A stretch of 34,011 nucleotides of DNA from contig QHSC01000106.1 in assembly GCA_003220345.1 (NCBI GenBank), positions 1 through 34,011 on the forward strand. The letters run 5' to 3'. Below are positions 15,120-24,045 of this stretch, piece after piece. The stretch's first letter is position 1; every line of letters begins with the position of its first letter. The notes beneath the pieces are model-generated. The model did no database searches, was not told where the DNA came from, and worked only from the letters and a program-made list of their open reading frames with translations. Origin of the DNA: Candidatus Rokuibacteriota bacterium (GTDB lineage: Bacteria > Methylomirabilota > Methylomirabilia > Rokubacteriales > CSP1-6). The position numbers were made by a program, and so were the translations under genes.

Positions 15120-16075
15120 GCCACCCAGTGCCCCGGCGAGATCTCTTTCAGGACCTGCTCGTTCTCCGAGCAGCTGGGCACCCGGATGGGGCAGCGCGTG
15201 TGGAAGCGGCAACCGGAGGGCGGCTTGATGGGGCTGGGCACGTCGCCCTCGAGCAGGATCCGCTTGCGCTTGATCGCCGGATCCGGAATGGGGACGGCGG
15301 AGAGGAGCGCCTCGGTGTAGGGGTGCTTGGGGTTGTTGTAGAGCTCCTTGGCGGGCGCGATCTCCACCACCTTGCCCAGGTACATGACGGCCACGCGGTT
15401 GGAGATGTGCTCGACCACGGAGAGATCGTGGGCGATGAAGAGATAGGTCAGGTTGAACTGCTTCTGCAGGTCCTCCATCAGGTTGATGACCTGGGCCTGG
15501 ATCGACACGTCGAGGGCGGAGACGGGCTCGTCGGCCACGATGAGCTTGGGGCTCACGGCGAGCGCCCGCGCGATGCCGATGCGCTGCCGCTGGCCGCCCG
15601 AGAACTCGTGGGGGTAGCGGCGCAGGTGATCGGCGCTGAGGCCGACCGTCTCCAGGAGATGGATCACGCGCTCCTCGCGCTCCTTGCGCGTCTTGGCGAG
15701 CTTGTGGATGACGAGGGCCTCGCCGATGATCGAGCCCACCGTCATGCGCGGGTTCAACGATGCGTAGGGGTCCTGGAAGATGATCTGCATGTCTCGCCGG
15801 AGGTGGCGGAGCGACCGCTTGTCGAGAGTCGTCACGTTCTGACCCTCGAAGGTGACCTCGCCCGAGGTCGGCTCGATGAGGCGGAGGATGCAGCGGCCGG
15901 TGGTGGACTTGCCGCAGCCCGACTCGCCCACCAGCCCCAGCGTCTCGCCCTTGAGGATGCTGAACGTCACGTCATCGACGGCGTGAACGCGCGCGACCTC
16001 TCGGGAGAAGAGCCCACCCCGGATCGGGAAGTACTTCTTGAGGTTCTTGACCTGGAGCAGCGGTGTCTCGGCCAT
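15101..16075 (-). CDS. oligopeptide/dipeptide ABC transporter ATP-binding protein (OppF/DppF type)
   Basis: 324 aa. Walker [10 protein letters not shown] at residues 50-58, Q-loop [14 protein letters not shown] near 99-111, signature [15 protein letters not shown] near 158-172, Walker B LIVADEP at 178-184, H-loop [17 protein letters not shown] near the N-terminus and the C-terminal oligopeptide domain with [15 protein letters not shown] mark the OppF/DppF group; these Cys positions can bind an iron-sulfur cluster in characterised Opp ATPases. It would form a heterodimer with the OppD-like protein encoded upstream. No permease or peptide-binding protein gene is in the window, so the pair must serve components encoded elsewhere. 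Confidence 0.92.
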   Translation of the reverse strand: MAETPLLQVKNLKKYFPIRGGLFSREVARVHAVDDVTFSILKGETLGLVGESGCGKSTTGRCILRLIEPTSGEVTFEGQNVTTLDKRSLRHLRRDMQIIFQDPYASLNPRMTVGSIIGEALVIHKLAKTRKEREERVIHLLETVGLSADHLRRYPHEFSGGQRQRIGIARALAVSPKLIVADEPVSALDVSIQAQVINLMEDLQKQFNLTYLFIAHDLSVVEHISNRVAVMYLGKVVEIAPAKELYNNPKHPYTEALLSAVPIPDPAIKRKRILLEGDVPSPIKPPSGCRFHTRCPIRVPSCSENEQVLKEISPGHWVACQVRA

Positions 16076-16130
16076 ATCGTGATGACCTAACCTTTCCGTC
16101 CGTCAGTGACCGCCAGTAACCTCGTTGAAA

Positions 16131-17108
16131 CTAGTAGAGCCAGCAGGCGACCTTGTGCCCGGGCTTGACTTCCTTGATCACGGGATCCTTCTCGGTGCAG
16201 ACCGACTTCACGAACGGGCAGCGCGGCGCGAAGCGGCAGCCCGGCGCGATATCGCCCCGCAGCGTGGGGACCGTCCCGGGAATCGTCTCGAGCCGGCGCC
16301 GCTCCGTGGCGGCGAGGTCGATGCGCGGGATGGACCGCAGGAGCCCCTGGGTATACGGGTGCAGCGGCTCCTTGAAGAGATCCGCCACGGAGGCCTCTTC
16401 GGCCACCTTGGCGGCATACATGACCACGACGCGCTGGGCCGTCTCCGCGATCACGCCCATGTCGTGGGTGATGAGCATGACGGCCATCTTGAGCTTGCTC
16501 TTGAGCTCGTTGAGCAGGTCGAGGATCTGCGCCTGGATGGTGACGTCGAGGGCGGTGGTGGGCTCGTCGGCGATGAGGAGGTTGGGATTGCAGGACAGGG
16601 CCATGGCGATCATGATGCGCTGGCGCATGCCCCCGGAGAGCTGGTGGGGGTATTCCTTCACCCGCCGCTCCGCGTTCGGGATGTGCACGAGCTTGAGCAT
16701 GTCGACCGTCTTGTCCATGGCCGCCCGGCGCCCGAGCCCCTCGTGCAGCCGCAAGGCTTCGGCGATCTGCTCCCCGCAGGTGAAGACGGGATTGAGGGAC
16801 GTCATGGGCTCCTGGAAGATCATCGAGATCTCTTTCCCGCGGATCTTGCGCATCTGGTTCGCGGGCATGTTCACCAGGTCCCGGCCGTTGTAGAGGATCT
16901 CCCCCTCGACGATCTTGCCGGGCGGCTGAGGGATCAGCTTCATGATGCTCAGCGCGGTCACCGACTTGCCGCAGCCGGATTCCCCGACGATGCCCAGGGT
17001 CTCGCCCTTCTCGATGTAGAGGTCCACGCCGTCCACGGCGCGGACCACACCCTCATCGGTGAAGAAGTAGGTCTTGAGGTTCTTGACGTCCAGCAGGCGC
17101 TCGGCCAT
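16131..17108 (-). CDS. oligopeptide/dipeptide ABC transporter ATP-binding protein (OppD/DppD type)
   Basis: 325 aa from the ATG at 17108. Walker [10 protein letters not shown] (T to V at the last place, usual in OppD), Q-loop MIFQEPMTSLNPVF, signature LSGGMRQRIMIAMAL, Walker B LLIADEPTTALDVT, H-loop LITHDMG. The C-terminal segment has GCRFAPRCPFVKSVC and VACWLY, the OppD Cys pattern. The longer frame upstream reads through the aldolase 3' end and is not homologous. It lies 14 bases after the threonine aldolase gene and 55 bases before the OppF-like gene. Confidence 0.92.
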   Translation of the reverse strand: MAERLLDVKNLKTYFFTDEGVVRAVDGVDLYIEKGETLGIVGESGCGKSVTALSIMKLIPQPPGKIVEGEILYNGRDLVNMPANQMRKIRGKEISMIFQEPMTSLNPVFTCGEQIAEALRLHEGLGRRAAMDKTVDMLKLVHIPNAERRVKEYPHQLSGGMRQRIMIAMALSCNPNLLIADEPTTALDVTIQAQILDLLNELKSKLKMAVMLITHDMGVIAETAQRVVVMYAAKVAEEASVADLFKEPLHPYTQGLLRSIPRIDLAATERRRLETIPGTVPTLRGDIAPGCRFAPRCPFVKSVCTEKDPVIKEVKPGHKVACWLY

Positions 17109-17122
17109 CGTATGGGCTCCCC

Positions 17123-18160
<1,038 letters not shown>

Positions 18161-18162
18161 GC

Positions 18163-18918
18163 TTATCTCGTGGCCGCCGTGCGCAGTCGCTGCGTCGCCC
18201 GCTTTCCCCACTCCGTGTAGGGATATTCCTCGGCGAGCTTGCGGAACAGGTCTTGCGCTTCGGCGGCGCGCCCTTCGCGGGCGTTGAGATCGGCGAGGCG
18301 GAACATGGCCTCAGGGATGATCAGGGTCCGCGGGTAGTCCTTGAGCACGCCCTCGAGCCGCTGCCGGGCCGCCGCGGGATTGTTCTCGGTCTCGAAGTAG
18401 TAGGCGGCGACCCACAGCTCCTTCTGCGCCAGGCGTCCGCGACAGATCTCGATCTTGGCGAGGGCGTCGCTGGCATACCGGCTCTCCGGGTACTCACGGA
18501 CCAGCTTCTTGAGCTGATCCGTGGCTTTCACGGTGAGGGCCTGGTCCTGCTCGACGGGCTTGAGCTGGTCGTAGTAGCTCATGGCGAGCCGGAACTGCAC
18601 GAGGTCGGCGATCTCGTGGCGAGGGAAGAAGGCCATGAAGCCCTCGAACTCCGGGATGGCCTTGTCGAAGGTGCCCTCGCGGTAGTACGTCTCACCCACC
18701 AGGAAGCGCGCGCGCGGCGCGTAGTTCGACTGCGGGTGGCGCTCGACGATCTTCTGGTAGTAGGAGCGCGCCGTCGGATAGTTCTTCTTGACCATCTCCG
18801 CGTCGCCGAGCTGGTAGAGCTCCTGGGCGGGCAGGAGAGGCTGGGGCTTCTGGCGGAAGAGGTCCTCGACATAGGCGCAACCGTGCAACGCCATGGCCAG
18901 GGCGAGCAGGCATGGCAT
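18163..18918 (-). CDS. bamD: outer-membrane assembly lipoprotein BamD
   Basis: Essential lipoprotein of the BAM beta-barrel insertion complex. MALHGC is the lipobox. TPR-like repeats follow: ELYQLGDAEMVKKNYPTARS, YYQKIVERHPQSNYAPRARF and YYREGTFDKAIPEFEGFMAF, then the BamD-typical QFRLAMSYYDQLKPVEQDQ and LVREYPESRYASDALAKIE. The start is uncertain. The ATG at 18918 gives only 13 residues before the lipid Cys with no basic residue; a TTG at 18972 would give a normal signal with Arg residues. The frame reaches a TTG at 19026, but that codon coincides with a likely -35 box. Coordinates are given for the ATG. Confidence 0.85.
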   Translation of the reverse strand: MPCLLALAMALHGCAYVEDLFRQKPQPLLPAQELYQLGDAEMVKKNYPTARSYYQKIVERHPQSNYAPRARFLVGETYYREGTFDKAIPEFEGFMAFFPRHEIADLVQFRLAMSYYDQLKPVEQDQALTVKATDQLKKLVREYPESRYASDALAKIEICRGRLAQKELWVAAYYFETENNPAAARQRLEGVLKDYPRTLIIPEAMFRLADLNAREGRAAEAQDLFRKLAEEYPYTEWGKRATQRLRTAATR

Positions 18919-18997
18919 CGCGGCACGGCGGAACGTGCGGAATTGGCTTGGCGAAAGGGAAATGCGTACCAAAGGGCTATGTTCCAATTGGGCCACA

Positions 18998-19026
18998 GTT
19001 TTACGGGCATACTCAGCCAAAGTCAA
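18998..19026 (-). promoter_or_regulatory. promoter of bamD operon
   Basis: Minus strand: TTGACT (19026-19021, 5 of 6), a 17-base spacer, TAAAAC (19003-18998, 4 of 6). The transcript would begin near 18991, upstream of the TTG (18972) and ATG (18918) start candidates and downstream of the TTG at 19026. Confidence 0.55.
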
Positions 19027-19031
19027 GGTCG

Positions 19032-19061
19032 TTGACAGGCCCCCGGGGCGGCCAGTACCAT
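19032..19061 (+). promoter_or_regulatory. possible divergent promoter of the LarA-like gene
   Basis: TTGACA (19032-19037), an 18-base spacer, TACCAT (19056-19061, 4 of 6). It is back-to-back with the bamD promoter; the two -35 boxes form the inverted repeat TCAA-GGTCG-TTGA. If used, transcription starts near 19068, downstream of the first ATG at 19060. Confidence 0.4.
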
Positions 19062-20319
19062 GCCCGCCATGCCCCTACCCATGATGTACCGGGTGAGGCA
19101 GAGCTTCCCCCGCCAGCGTTTGGTGGACATCCCCGCGGGTGTCCGCGCGACCATGGCACAGGCGGATCTGCCCATCAAGCGCGGTGATGTCGTGGCCGTG
19201 GGGGCGGGCAGCCGCGGCATTGCCAATATCGCGGTCATCGTCCGGGGCGTCGTGGACCACCTCAGGGAGCTCGGGGCCCGCCCCTTCGTTTTCCCCGCCA
19301 TGGGCAGCCACGGGGGCGCCACCGCCGAAGGTCAGCTCGAGATTCTCGAGCACTACGGCATCACGGAAGCGACCATGGGCTGCCCCCTGCGAGCGAGCAT
19401 GGAGGTGGTGCAGGTCGGCGAGGCCCTCGGGTTGCCCGTGTGGTGCGACAAGACCGCCTCCGAGGCCGACTGGATCGGGGTGGTCAACCGCGTCAAGCCC
19501 CACACCGACTTCAAGGGCGAGATCGAGTCGGGGCTCTTCAAGATGATGACCATCGGGCTCGGCAAGTACCGCGGCGCCACCCAGTACCACCGGGCCAATG
19601 TCAACCACGGGTACGAGACGGTGATCACCGCGGTGGGCCGCGAGATGCTCGCCAAGGCACGCATCGGCTTCGGGCTCGGCGTGGTGGAGAACGGCTACGA
19701 CGAGACGGCGTACGTCGAGGCATTCAGTGCCGCCGATCTCGAGGCGGGCGAGCGGCGGCTTCTCAAGGACGCCCGGGGCTGGATGGCGCGGCTGCCCTTC
19801 TCGCCCATCGACGTGCTCGTGGTGGAGGAGATCGGCAAGAACATCTCCGGCTCGGGCATGGACACCAACGTCATCGGTCGCCCCTCGAATCCGCACGAGC
19901 CCTTCCCCAATGACCCCAAGATCCTCTGGATCGTCGCTCTCGACCTGACGGAGGACAGCGGGGGGAATGCCACGGGTGTCGGGAACGCGGATTTCACGAC
20001 GCGGCGGGTCGCCGACAAGATCGACTGGAAGAAGACGGCCATCAACTCGCTGACCGCCTGCGCCCCCAACGGAGCGAAGCTGCCCCTCGTCTTCGACTCC
20101 GACCGCGAGGCGGTGGAGAGCGCGTTGGGCTGCATCGGGCTGACCGAGCCCGAGCACGCCCGCGTCATTCGCATCAAGAACACGCTCATGATCGGGGAGC
20201 TGGAGTGCTCCGAGGCGTTTCTCCCCGAGATCAAGAAGCGCGCCGACCTCGAGGTGGTGGGCGAGGCCCGTCCGCTCGATTTCGACGCCGCGGGACAGGT
20301 GGTGCCGCTCCGCCACTGA
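19060..20319 (+). CDS. LarA-family (DUF2088) nickel-pincer-type isomerase homologue
   Basis: 419 aa. The N-terminal half is DUF2088-like: VVAVGAGSRGIANIAVIVRG and PFVFPAMGSHGGATAEGQLE (H84), then VNRVKPHTDFKGEIESGLFK and MMTIGLGKYRGATQYHR. K161 and H177 are 16 residues apart, as are the cofactor-linked Lys184 and nickel ligand His200 of lactate racemase. H84 and H148 could be the acid/base pair. A racemase or epimerase of a 2-hydroxy acid is likely; substrate unknown. No larB, larC or larE is nearby, so cofactor would be made from distant genes. The start may really be the ATG at 19081 or 19084 (MMYRVRQ), given the promoter position. Confidence 0.72.
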   Translation: MPAMPLPMMYRVRQSFPRQRLVDIPAGVRATMAQADLPIKRGDVVAVGAGSRGIANIAVIVRGVVDHLRELGARPFVFPAMGSHGGATAEGQLEILEHYGITEATMGCPLRASMEVVQVGEALGLPVWCDKTASEADWIGVVNRVKPHTDFKGEIESGLFKMMTIGLGKYRGATQYHRANVNHGYETVITAVGREMLAKARIGFGLGVVENGYDETAYVEAFSAADLEAGERRLLKDARGWMARLPFSPIDVLVVEEIGKNISGSGMDTNVIGRPSNPHEPFPNDPKILWIVALDLTEDSGGNATGVGNADFTTRRVADKIDWKKTAINSLTACAPNGAKLPLVFDSDREAVESALGCIGLTEPEHARVIRIKNTLMIGELECSEAFLPEIKKRADLEVVGEARPLDFDAAGQVVPLRH

Positions 20320-20434
20320 GGCCGCGCCCCGGCGCCGTGTGGTGAATAGATTCAAGGTCTCGGGGTCCAACGTCCACAGTTACCTGTCGGGCATTCGATT
20401 CCGGCCGCTCTCAACGTCGAGGAGGAGTGAATTC

Positions 20435-21709
20435 ATGCATCCAGTCAGTCGCCGGCAGTTCCTGACGACCGCCACCGGCCTCGCGGGCATCCTGGCCTCC
20501 GGGGTGCCCCCCGCGTGGGGGCAGTCGCGCGAGATCTCGTACCTGTGCTGGAACAACTTCGCCCCCGCCTCGGACAAGAAGCTGTCCGAGATCGGCCAGC
20601 GCTTCACCAAGGACACGGGTATCAAGCTCAAGATCGACCACATCTCCCACATGGGCCCGCAGCAGGCGAAGTACGCCTCCGAGGTCCAGACCCAGGCCGG
20701 CCACGACCTCGTGGAGATGCGCATGCATTTCCCCTGGCTGTACGAGCCCCAGCTCGTGGACGTCTCGGACGTGGTGGGCGAGCTCGAGAAGAAGTACGGC
20801 AAGGCGATCGGCTCCGCCTACGAGGGCGCCCACGTCAACGGGACCTGGCGCGCCGTGCCCCAGTATCACGGCATGTTCCTCGCCACCTACCGGGAAGATC
20901 TCTTCAAGAAGGCGAGCCTCAAGGTGCCCGACACCTGGGAGGAGCTCTACACCGTGGGCAAGGAGCTCAAGAAGATGGGCAATCCCGTGGGGATCCCCAT
21001 CAGCCAGAACTACGACTCGATCTCCACGGCGGGTCCCGTGCTGTGGTCGTTCGGCGGCCAGGAGGTCGACAAGGACGGCAAGACCGTCCGCATCAACTCG
21101 CCCGCCACCGTCCAGACCATCGAGTGGTACAAGAAGATGTTCCGCGACTGCATGGAGCCCGAGGTGCTGTCGTGGTCGGATGCGAGCAACAACGAGTCGA
21201 TCCAGCAGGGCAAGGCGGGCTGGATCCACAATCCGGTCAGCGCGTACATCGTGGCCAAGCAGCGCAAGCTGGTGACGGCGGACGGCATCAACCACCACCG
21301 GAGCCTGGGCGGGCCCCACGGCCGCCACGAGACGGACACCCCGCGGCACATCGGGATCTGGAAGTTCTCCAAGAACATCGATGCGTCCAAGGAGTGGATC
21401 CGCTATCTCCTCGGCAAGAGAGAGACGTACGACGAGTACATCATGGCCGGGGACGCCTTCAATTTGCCCGCCTACGAGAAGCTCCAGGATCACCCGGTGC
21501 TCAGGACCGACCCCAAGTACGCCGCCCTCCGGGGCGAAGGGGTCCAGTACCACACCTACGGGTGGCCGGCGCCCGCTTCGGACAAGGTCCAGCTCATCAC
21601 GAACTCGTACATCCTGCCCAACATGATCGCCAAGGCGGTGACGGGAACGTCGACGAAGGACTCGATCGCCTGGGCCGAGACCGAGATGAAGAAGATTCTT
21701 GCTGGGTGA
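20435..21709 (+). CDS. Tat-type ABC transporter substrate-binding protein (carbohydrate family)
   Basis: 424 aa. The N-terminus HPVSRRQFLTTATGLAGILA is a Tat signal (SRRQFL). The mature part is a family 1 sugar-type binding protein: ISYLCWNNFAPASDKKLSEI, a GMFLATYREDLFKKA hinge strand, PDTWEELYTVGKELKKMG, then IQQGKAGWIHNP and IAWAETEMKKILAG at the end. These are typical of maltose/glycerol-phosphate-type importers, but the substrate cannot be read. A strong GAGGAGGAG Shine-Dalgarno precedes the ATG at 20435; the frame extends 32 codons further upstream without homology. It is followed by two permease genes, the first 83 bases downstream. Confidence 0.88.
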   Translation: MHPVSRRQFLTTATGLAGILASGVPPAWGQSREISYLCWNNFAPASDKKLSEIGQRFTKDTGIKLKIDHISHMGPQQAKYASEVQTQAGHDLVEMRMHFPWLYEPQLVDVSDVVGELEKKYGKAIGSAYEGAHVNGTWRAVPQYHGMFLATYREDLFKKASLKVPDTWEELYTVGKELKKMGNPVGIPISQNYDSISTAGPVLWSFGGQEVDKDGKTVRINSPATVQTIEWYKKMFRDCMEPEVLSWSDASNNESIQQGKAGWIHNPVSAYIVAKQRKLVTADGINHHRSLGGPHGRHETDTPRHIGIWKFSKNIDASKEWIRYLLGKRETYDEYIMAGDAFNLPAYEKLQDHPVLRTDPKYAALRGEGVQYHTYGWPAPASDKVQLITNSYILPNMIAKAVTGTSTKDSIAWAETEMKKILAG

Positions 21710-21792
21710 GCCGCAGGCCGCTGGAGGAGCCGCAGCCGCAAGCGAGGCGACCGCGAGAACGACGAGGCGAACGAACATGGTAATGGCCTAAC

Positions 21793-22734
21793 ATGGCGGT
21801 CAGAGCCGACGAGATCCCGGTTCCCCGCGGCCGCCCGCGGCCGGTGGCGCGCCTACGCACGTGGCTCGACCGGGAGTCCGTTCTCGGGCCCGTCCTGGTG
21901 ACGCCGGCCATGCTCCTGCTCGTCCTCCTGGTCGCGTACCCGTTCGTCATGGCGCTGTACTTCTCGCTGTCGAACGCCTTCATCGGGCGGCCCAGCCATT
22001 TCATCGGCATCCAGAACTTTGTCCGACTCTGGGACAGCGACGCCTTCCGCCAGACCTTCCAGAACGCCTTCGTCTTCACGGGCATCGCGGTGGCCTTCAA
22101 GCTCGTGATGGGGATCTCGCTCGCCCTCCTGCTCAACGAGCAGCTCTGGTTCAAACGCATGATTCGGGGGGCGGTGCTCCTGCCCTGGGTCATTCCCACC
22201 GCCCTCAGCACCCTCGGCTGGTGGTGGATGTTCAACTCGCTCTACAGCGTGGTGAACTGGACGGGGATCGCCATCGGGATCATGGATCCGCCGGGACCCA
22301 ACTGGCTCGGGCAGAAGTACTACGCGATGGCGGCGGTGGTGACGGTCAACGTCTGGCGGGGCCTGCCCTTCTTCGCCATCACCATCCTCGCGGCCCTGGT
22401 GGCCATTCCCCGCGAGCTCTACGAGGCGGCCGAGGCCGACGGCGCGAACGCCAACGCGCGCTTCTGGCACATCACGCTTCCGCTCCTCAAACCGGTCCTC
22501 GCGGTGGTCGTCCTCTTCTCGACCATCTTCACCTTCAGCGACTTCAACATCGTCTACATTTTGACCCACGGTGGACCGATCAACTCCACCCATCTCTTTG
22601 CCACGCTGTCCCGGATGCTCGGTCTCGAGGTGGGGCGCATCGGCGAGGGCGCGGCCGTCTCGCTGTACCTCTTCCCGCTCCTCGCCTTCGTGGTGTGGGC
22701 CCAGCTTCGCTTCGTTCGCAAGCAGGCGTACTGA
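21793..22734 (+). CDS. carbohydrate ABC transporter permease (MalF/UgpA type)
   Basis: 313 aa. A charged cytoplasmic start is followed by six membrane spans, the first LVTPAMLLLVLLVAYPFVMA. The EAA loop that docks the ATPase is YEAAEADGANANARFWHITL (G in place). VLLPWVIPTALSTLGWWWMF and FFAITILAALVAIPRELY are further conserved stretches. The protein forms the transport channel with the permease encoded two bases downstream. The gene is preceded by an 83-base spacer rich in GCCGC motifs. Confidence 0.92.
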   Translation: MAVRADEIPVPRGRPRPVARLRTWLDRESVLGPVLVTPAMLLLVLLVAYPFVMALYFSLSNAFIGRPSHFIGIQNFVRLWDSDAFRQTFQNAFVFTGIAVAFKLVMGISLALLLNEQLWFKRMIRGAVLLPWVIPTALSTLGWWWMFNSLYSVVNWTGIAIGIMDPPGPNWLGQKYYAMAAVVTVNVWRGLPFFAITILAALVAIPRELYEAAEADGANANARFWHITLPLLKPVLAVVVLFSTIFTFSDFNIVYILTHGGPINSTHLFATLSRMLGLEVGRIGEGAAVSLYLFPLLAFVVWAQLRFVRKQAY

Positions 22735-22736
22735 CC

Positions 22737-23582
22737 ATGCCTGTGGCGCGTCGGCCGCTCCTGAAGCGCGTGCTCATTCATCTGGGGCTGCTGCCCTTCC
22801 TGATCTTTGCCTTGTTCCCCTTCTATCACATGACGCTGACCTCGCTGAAGAAGGACCGCGAGCTGTACGACAGGCATGCGGTGCCGCTCATCATCAAGCA
22901 GGGCCCGACCCTCGAGCACTACAGCAAGCTGCTCTGGGAAACCGAATTCCTCACGTGGACCAAGAACAGCCTGATGGTGACCATCCTCGCCACGGGAATC
23001 TCCGTGGTCATCGGCACCGTGGCCGCATACGCGCTGGCGCGGCTCCGCTTCGTCGGCGTCAGCAGCTTCGGCACGGGCATCTTCGTGACCTATCTGGTGC
23101 CGACGTCGCTCCTCTTTCTTCCCCTCGCCCAGGTGGTGAACTGGCTCGGCCTCGCCGACTCGAAGTGGGCCCTCATCCTCACGTATCCGACCTTCCTCGT
23201 GCCCTTCTGTACCTGGCTCCTCATGGGCTACTTCCGCACGGTGCCGAAGGAGGTGGAGGAGTGCGCCATGGTGGACGGCGCCACCCGCATCCAGGCGCTC
23301 TGGCGTATCGTCCTGCCCATCGCGATCCCGGGCCTGGTCTGCGCGGTGCTCTTCGCCTTCACGCTGTCGTGGAACGAGTTCATCTACGCGCTGACCTTCA
23401 CGTCCTCGTCGGAGCAGCTCACGGCCAGCGTGGGCGTCACCAGCGAGCTGATCCGCGGCGACATCTATTTCTGGGGCTCGCTCATGGCGGGGGCCATCCT
23501 CGGCTCCGTGCCCATCGTCATCCTCTACGTCTTCTTCCTCGACTACTACGTCTCCGGCCTGACCGCGGGCGCCATCAAGTAG
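22737..23582 (+). CDS. carbohydrate ABC transporter permease (MalG/UgpE type)
   Basis: 281 aa from the ATG at 22737, two bases after the preceding stop. Six membrane spans. The EAA loop reads VEECAMVDGATRIQALWRIV followed by LPIAIPG. The MalG-type phrase TLSWNEFIYALTF and the periplasmic NSLMVTILATGISVVIGTVA segment are present. Partner of the MalF-type permease. No ATPase gene follows; this importer must borrow one from elsewhere in the genome (an MsmX-like arrangement) or the operon has lost it. Confidence 0.92.
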   Translation: MPVARRPLLKRVLIHLGLLPFLIFALFPFYHMTLTSLKKDRELYDRHAVPLIIKQGPTLEHYSKLLWETEFLTWTKNSLMVTILATGISVVIGTVAAYALARLRFVGVSSFGTGIFVTYLVPTSLLFLPLAQVVNWLGLADSKWALILTYPTFLVPFCTWLLMGYFRTVPKEVEECAMVDGATRIQALWRIVLPIAIPGLVCAVLFAFTLSWNEFIYALTFTSSSEQLTASVGVTSELIRGDIYFWGSLMAGAILGSVPIVILYVFFLDYYVSGLTAGAIK

Positions 23583-23638
23583 CCGCCGCCGCTTTTCGCC
23601 GCCTCTGGCGAGAAATTTCGCATCCCCGTGCCGTCGAC
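23583..23638 (+). other. spacer after the sugar permease
   Basis: The 463 bases between the permease gene and the nitrate-binding protein gene hold, in order, this short spacer (no feature seen), a probable acetyltransferase remnant (23639-23806), about 120 bases without visible features (23807-23928), and a sigma-54 promoter with a structured leader. Confidence 0.5.
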
Positions 23639-23806
23639 GGACGGCGCGCCGCGGAGACCACGCGCGGTCTCACGCGCTTCCGGGCCCTCGTGCTCGGCGA
23701 GAACCATCGCATGCTCCGGCTCCTCGCGAGCCACACCCGCATCATCGAGCGCAAGATCGAGCAGGGCGGTGACGATCCTCTTCCAGCCTCGCTGACCGCA
23801 AAATAA
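23639..23806 (+). pseudogene. probable GNAT acetyltransferase C-terminal remnant
   Basis: About 55 open codons end at TAA 23804-23806 and read TTRGLTRFRALVLGENHRML, then RLLASHTRIIERKIEQGG. The pattern 'GI.RF.A.VL.EN..ML.LL...GF' is the acetyl-CoA-binding end and final helix of GNAT N-acetyltransferases. There is no start codon context or N-terminal domain upstream; the frame runs back through the permease gene antisensically to its own coding frame. It is best read as the 3' remnant of a lost gene. Confidence 0.4.
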
Positions 23807-23928
23807 TCATCCTCGGCAGCTCAAGCACAGTTCGTGAGCAGCCCGCAACGTAGGCACGGCCTCCGCCGCTCTCCTCTCTGACCTGATGCGGCGGGAGCTT
23901 AGGGCCGACGGTGCCCGCGGGTGATGCG

Positions 23929-23944
23929 TGGCACGGGCGTTGCT
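23929..23944 (+). promoter_or_regulatory. sigma-54 (RpoN) promoter of nitrate assimilation operon
   Basis: TGGCACGGGCGTTGCT matches the RpoN consensus TGGCACG-N4-TTGCW at every position, with GG and GC ten bases apart (-24/-12). Transcription would start near 23955. RpoN promoters need an activator such as NtrC; no clear NtrC palindrome was recognised in the 150 bases upstream. Confidence 0.85.
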
Positions 23945-23957
23945 CTTTCTGTCCCGA

Positions 23958-23977
23958 GGCCTGCGGGGTGGCAGGCC
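23958..23977 (+). promoter_or_regulatory. leader hairpin (perfect 7-bp stem, 6-base loop)
   Basis: GGCCTGC (23958-23964) and GCAGGCC (23971-23977) enclose the loop GGGGTG. It begins about three bases from the predicted RNA 5' end. A competing hairpin GCCG-CAACAA-CGGC (23975-23988) shares its 3' arm. Six-base loops are the target type of ANTAR antiterminators, but the loop lacks the expected A at position 1. Confidence 0.6.
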
Positions 23978-23990
23978 GCAACAACGGCGA

Positions 23991-24031
23991 GGGCGCCGGC
24001 TCCCGAGAGGGAGAGGCGCCCTATTTTTTTT
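23991..24031 (+). terminator. intrinsic terminator in the leader of the nitrate operon (attenuator)
   Basis: GGGCGCC (23991-23997) pairs with GGCGCCC (24015-24021), and inside it CTCCC (24000-24004) pairs with GGGAG (24009-24013) around a GAGA tetraloop. TA and eight T follow (24024-24031). The start codon of the binding-protein gene is at 24046, so no promoter fits between; expression requires readthrough. Confidence 0.88.
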
Positions 24032-24045
24032 GGAAAGGGGAATTC

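Noticed and set aside
20411-21778. A 455-codon minus-strand frame whose start resembles a lipoprotein signal
   Set aside because: The signal-like start is formed by the GCCGC-rich spacer; the rest is antisense to a clear binding-protein gene.
21710-21792. GCCGC-rich spacer between the sugar-binding protein and permease genes, considered as a repeat or regulatory hairpin
   Set aside because: Only short, irregular repeats are present and no stable symmetric hairpin could be drawn.
23958-23988. Canonical two-hairpin ANTAR antitermination site
   Set aside because: Both candidate loops are six bases, but neither has A at position 1 and G at position 4, and the two stems overlap. Kept only as an analogy.
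23955-24031. TPP, guanidine-I or molybdenum-cofactor riboswitch in the nitrate leader
   Set aside because: The conserved core sequences of these classes are absent; only simple hairpins and a terminator are visible.
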